DNA from: a bacterium
Lineage (GTDB): Bacteria; SZUA-182; SZUA-191
Direction of reading: 5' to 3'
DNA length: 5,758 nucleotides
Assembly (NCBI GenBank): GCA_003230535.1
Contig: QIEW01000052.1
Location: 1 to 5,758 of the forward strand
The translations under genes and the position numbers were made by a program. The notes beneath the pieces were generated by a model. It worked only from the letters and a program-made list of their open reading frames with translations, was not told the origin of the DNA and did no database searches. Shown here piece by piece: positions 3,923 through 5,758 of this stretch; within the stretch, counting starts at the first letter, position 1; each line of letters opens with the position of its first letter.

Positions 3923-4690
3923 ATGTTTAATCCAACAAATGAATCCGGATTTACATTACTGGAACTGCTGTTATCCCTGGTCATCCTGGGGATTGTTATG
4001 GGGGTGCTTTACGGTGGGCTCCAACTAGGCGTCAGAGCCTGGCAAGGCGGCGAAAAGCGCATGGAGCGGAGCCAGCGTTGGCGGGTGGTGTTGGACCAAT
4101 TAGCGGAGGAGTTCCGGTCAGCCCATGCGTTGCTGGTTAAAGGAGAGATAGATGGTGAGGAAAAAAAGTACCCTGTGTTTCTGGGCGAGCAGAACCAGGT
4201 TATTTTTGTAACCTCCACATCAGGATTAACCCTTGAACCTCTTGCAAATCAACTACGCACTCTATCTTATTATGTAGACAGCTATCAGGGTCTGATGCTA
4301 AAGGAGACCACCCTTTACTACCAGGATCCTTTTAAGAAAATCGAAGGTGAGGATCCAGTAGTCTTAAGTCCTGATGTAGCTGACATTTCCTTCCGATATT
4401 ATTATATTCCCAAAGTTAAAAACAGCGAAGGCGAAACCGTCGACGCCGAAACGGGAGAGTGGGTAGCCAGCTGGGATCCCAGAGTAAAGGCGGAAGAATT
4501 TGTCCCCGAGGAAGGTTCTCCCGGCGAACCCCAGCCGGCTCCAACCCAAACTCAGCTTCCCAAAGCGGTGGAGATTACCATAACCCTTAATCCGGAGGAG
4601 GAAGACGGAGAGTTACAGAAATTTCCGCCATTGGTGGTTCCTATCCAATCTAACTTTAAGGTGAAAGTTAAAGATGAACCGGCCTTTTAA
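3923..4690 (+). CDS. gspJ: Minor pseudopilin GspJ
   Basis: A 255-residue minor pseudopilin that joins GspI and GspK in the T2SS tip complex. The leader MFNPTNESG (1-9) is cut before F10. The mature end FTLLELLLSLVILGIVMGVL (10-29) has Glu at position 5. Family features follow: a helix with LAEEFRSA (60-67), VIFVTSTSG (93-101), LSYYVDS (114-120), VADISFRYYYIP (152-163) and LPKAVEITITLNP (212-224). A Pro/Glu-rich linker of about 30 residues (187-211, with PEEGSPGEPQPAPTQTQ) sits before that last strand and makes the protein somewhat longer than many homologues. The ATG at 3923 is the only sensible start. Its ribosome site is weak, only GATGGGG (3914-3920) close to the ATG, just after the tandem repeat. 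The 3' end overlaps the proposed gspK start by 17 nt. Confidence 0.92.
   Translation: MFNPTNESGFTLLELLLSLVILGIVMGVLYGGLQLGVRAWQGGEKRMERSQRWRVVLDQLAEEFRSAHALLVKGEIDGEEKKYPVFLGEQNQVIFVTSTSGLTLEPLANQLRTLSYYVDSYQGLMLKETTLYYQDPFKKIEGEDPVVLSPDVADISFRYYYIPKVKNSEGETVDAETGEWVASWDPRVKAEEFVPEEGSPGEPQPAPTQTQLPKAVEITITLNPEEEDGELQKFPPLVVPIQSNFKVKVKDEPAF
4658..4664 (+). promoter_or_regulatory. Ribosome binding site supporting the upstream gspK start
   Basis: AAGGTGA lies within the end of gspJ, 9 nt before ATG at 4674. The alternative in-frame ATG at 4773 has no purine-rich stretch at proper spacing (GGAAAG at 4752-4757 is 15 nt away). This favours the overlapping start and thus a long GspK leader. Confidence 0.5.
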
Positions 4691-5758
4691 TGATCCAGTA
4701 TTATTTTCTAACACATCTACCCCTTGGAAATTTATTTCCAACATACCTAGTGGAAAGCCATTAGTATATTGTATGAGGCGGAAATGCTTGGCTCGCAATA
4801 TCGGATATCTCAAAAATCAGCAAGGGATAGCCTTGGTATTGGTATTATGGGTAATGGTTTTCTTAAGTATCATATTGGTTGAATTTGCTTTTTCCGTCCG
4901 TACGGAGCTTAGTATAACCCGCAATTTCATGTATGAGACCCAGAGTTACTATCTTGCTCAGGCAGGAATATCTAAAGCTTTAACCGAACTTCTTAATACA
5001 GAAATAGAGGCTGTATATGCAGACGAAGAAGGGAAATTGCACCTTCAGGCCAGGAAACCGATTGAGGATGAAACCTTGGAGGAAGAAACTGAAGAAACTC
5101 CTCCTAAACGGGATGAAGTCAACCTGGGGGCAGGAAGTTACTCTTATCAAATCATAGATGAGGAGGGGAAAATAGATCTGAATCATTTGGCGGGGGGGGG
5201 TAAAAACCAACGAGATGTCATGAGGGAGTTGTTTACTAAAAACGCCGCGACAAGTGAAACGGATCAGAATATGATCATAGATTCCATCATGGATTGGGTA
5301 GATAAAGACGATCTGCACCGGGCTAATGGAGTTGAAGGCGATTATTACAACGGCCTGCCTAAACCTTATGACTGTAAAAACGGCCCTTTTAGCGCCGTCG
5401 AGGAACTACTTCTGGTAAAGGGGATAACCAAGGAGATTCTTTTTGGTTCATCCGGCGGAGAGGAAACTCAAACAGAAGGCGGCTTGAACTATCCTGGTAT
5501 AGCTCAATATTTAACGGTCTGGACCGGCGGCCGGTTCAATAAATACTCCGCCAGTGAGGAGACCCTCAAAATAAAGTATGGAGAAGAGAGCCTGGAGAGA
5601 ATCAAGGAATCCATGTATAATGAGTATGGAGAACCATCCAAAAAGCATCGTTCCTTGACTTATAGCGTCATCTCCACAGGAACAGCGGGCAAAGATGGGG
5701 CCAGTCGGACTATTTTTGCAGTAATAAAAATCAAAAAAACTAAGGGTAACGTTCCAGA
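4674..5758 (+). CDS. gspK: Minor pseudopilin GspK (partial, runs off the right edge)
   Basis: GspK caps the pseudopilus tip and is the largest minor pseudopilin. The frame is open from ATG 4674 to the window end (361 codons, no stop). The cut site is G51 before I52 (KNQQG/IALVLVLWV). The usual Glu at mature position 5 is absent, as is normal for GspK. The helix spans 52-75. Family motifs follow: SYYLAQAGISKAL (91-103), YQIIDEEGKIDLN (158-170), IMDWVDKDD (205-213), GVEGDYYNGLPKPY (219-232) and PFSAVEELLLVKGI (238-251). An acidic linker lies at about 131-148. The overlapping ATG at 4674 has a good ribosome site but gives a 51-residue leader. ATG 4773 would give an 18-residue basic leader, the more usual form, without a ribosome site. 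The identity is secure; the exact start is not. Confidence 0.9.
   Translation, partial: MNRPFNDPVLFSNTSTPWKFISNIPSGKPLVYCMRRKCLARNIGYLKNQQGIALVLVLWVMVFLSIILVEFAFSVRTELSITRNFMYETQSYYLAQAGISKALTELLNTEIEAVYADEEGKLHLQARKPIEDETLEEETEETPPKRDEVNLGAGSYSYQIIDEEGKIDLNHLAGGGKNQRDVMRELFTKNAATSETDQNMIIDSIMDWVDKDDLHRANGVEGDYYNGLPKPYDCKNGPFSAVEELLLVKGITKEILFGSSGGEETQTEGGLNYPGIAQYLTVWTGGRFNKYSASEETLKIKYGEESLERIKESMYNEYGEPSKKHRSLTYSVISTGTAGKDGASRTIFAVIKIKKTKGNVP
5192..5200 (+). repeat. Nine-G homopolymer inside gspK
   Basis: Nine consecutive G residues encode part of an Ala-Gly-Gly-Gly stretch (codons 173-176) directly after the conserved DEEGKIDLN motif. A one-base change would shift the frame of gspK. It could be a slippage-prone site or a sequencing-error site; the frame is intact as given. 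Confidence 0.8.

Noticed and set aside
4980-5318. A 112-codon - strand frame opposite gspK
   Set aside because: It overlaps conserved GspK motifs (DEEGKIDLN, DWVDKDD) on the + strand. Its Phe/Ile-rich composition is what the complement of acidic Glu/Asp codons produces.
344-5758. Type IV pilus locus instead of T2SS
   Set aside because: GspF and GspG could resemble PilC and PilA, but the H-I-J-K series, the GspG C-terminal calcium-loop motif, and a GspK with its DWVDKDD motif and no Glu at mature position 5 are specific to T2SS.

Overview
The window holds the inner-membrane and pseudopilus part of a type II secretion system (T2SS) operon, all on the + strand, in the order gspF, gspG, gspH, gspI, gspJ, gspK. 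gspK runs off the right edge. GspF is the polytopic platform protein. GspG is the major pseudopilin, and GspH, I, J and K are the minor pseudopilins that form the tip and start assembly. No ATPase (gspE), secretin (gspD), gspC/L/M or prepilin peptidase gene lies inside the window. H, I, J and K together with F and G mark this as a T2SS rather than a type IV pilus locus, so the organism is most likely a diderm (Gram-negative) bacterium. The moderate base composition and the abundance of palindromic intergenic repeats fit many environmental lineages. The sequence does not let me name a phylum.

Layout. Bases 1-343 have no gene. They hold a 10-bp hairpin repeat (26-48), a 143-bp segment bounded by perfect 16-bp inverted repeats (106-248), and a convincing sigma70-type promoter (TTGACT, 17 bp, TATATT) just outside that segment, 55 bp upstream of gspF. 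gspF to gspI (344-3068) are tightly packed, with a 12-nt gap and two 4-nt stop/start overlaps. Bases 3069-3922 (854 bp) carry no convincing gene but are dense with repeats: hairpins, two identical 46-bp direct repeats, a MITE-like element with 22-bp imperfect terminal inverted repeats (3621-3744), a second segment with 12-bp inverted ends (3419-3588), and a short tandem repeat next to the gspJ start. gspJ (3923-4690) and gspK (4674 onward) then resume the operon with a 17-nt overlap.

Working together: GspF anchors the assembly machinery, and the prepilin peptidase would cut each pseudopilin after the Gly that precedes its hydrophobic N-terminus. GspI, J and K (with H) would nucleate a GspG pseudopilus that pushes substrates through the outer-membrane secretin. 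The core biology is well known. The less ordinary parts are the repeat mosaic that splits the operon between gspI and gspJ, the unusually long leader peptides of GspG and probably GspK, a family of hairpins capped by GTAA (GNRA-type) loops, and a run of nine G residues inside gspK. I did not find a clearly undescribed protein system here.
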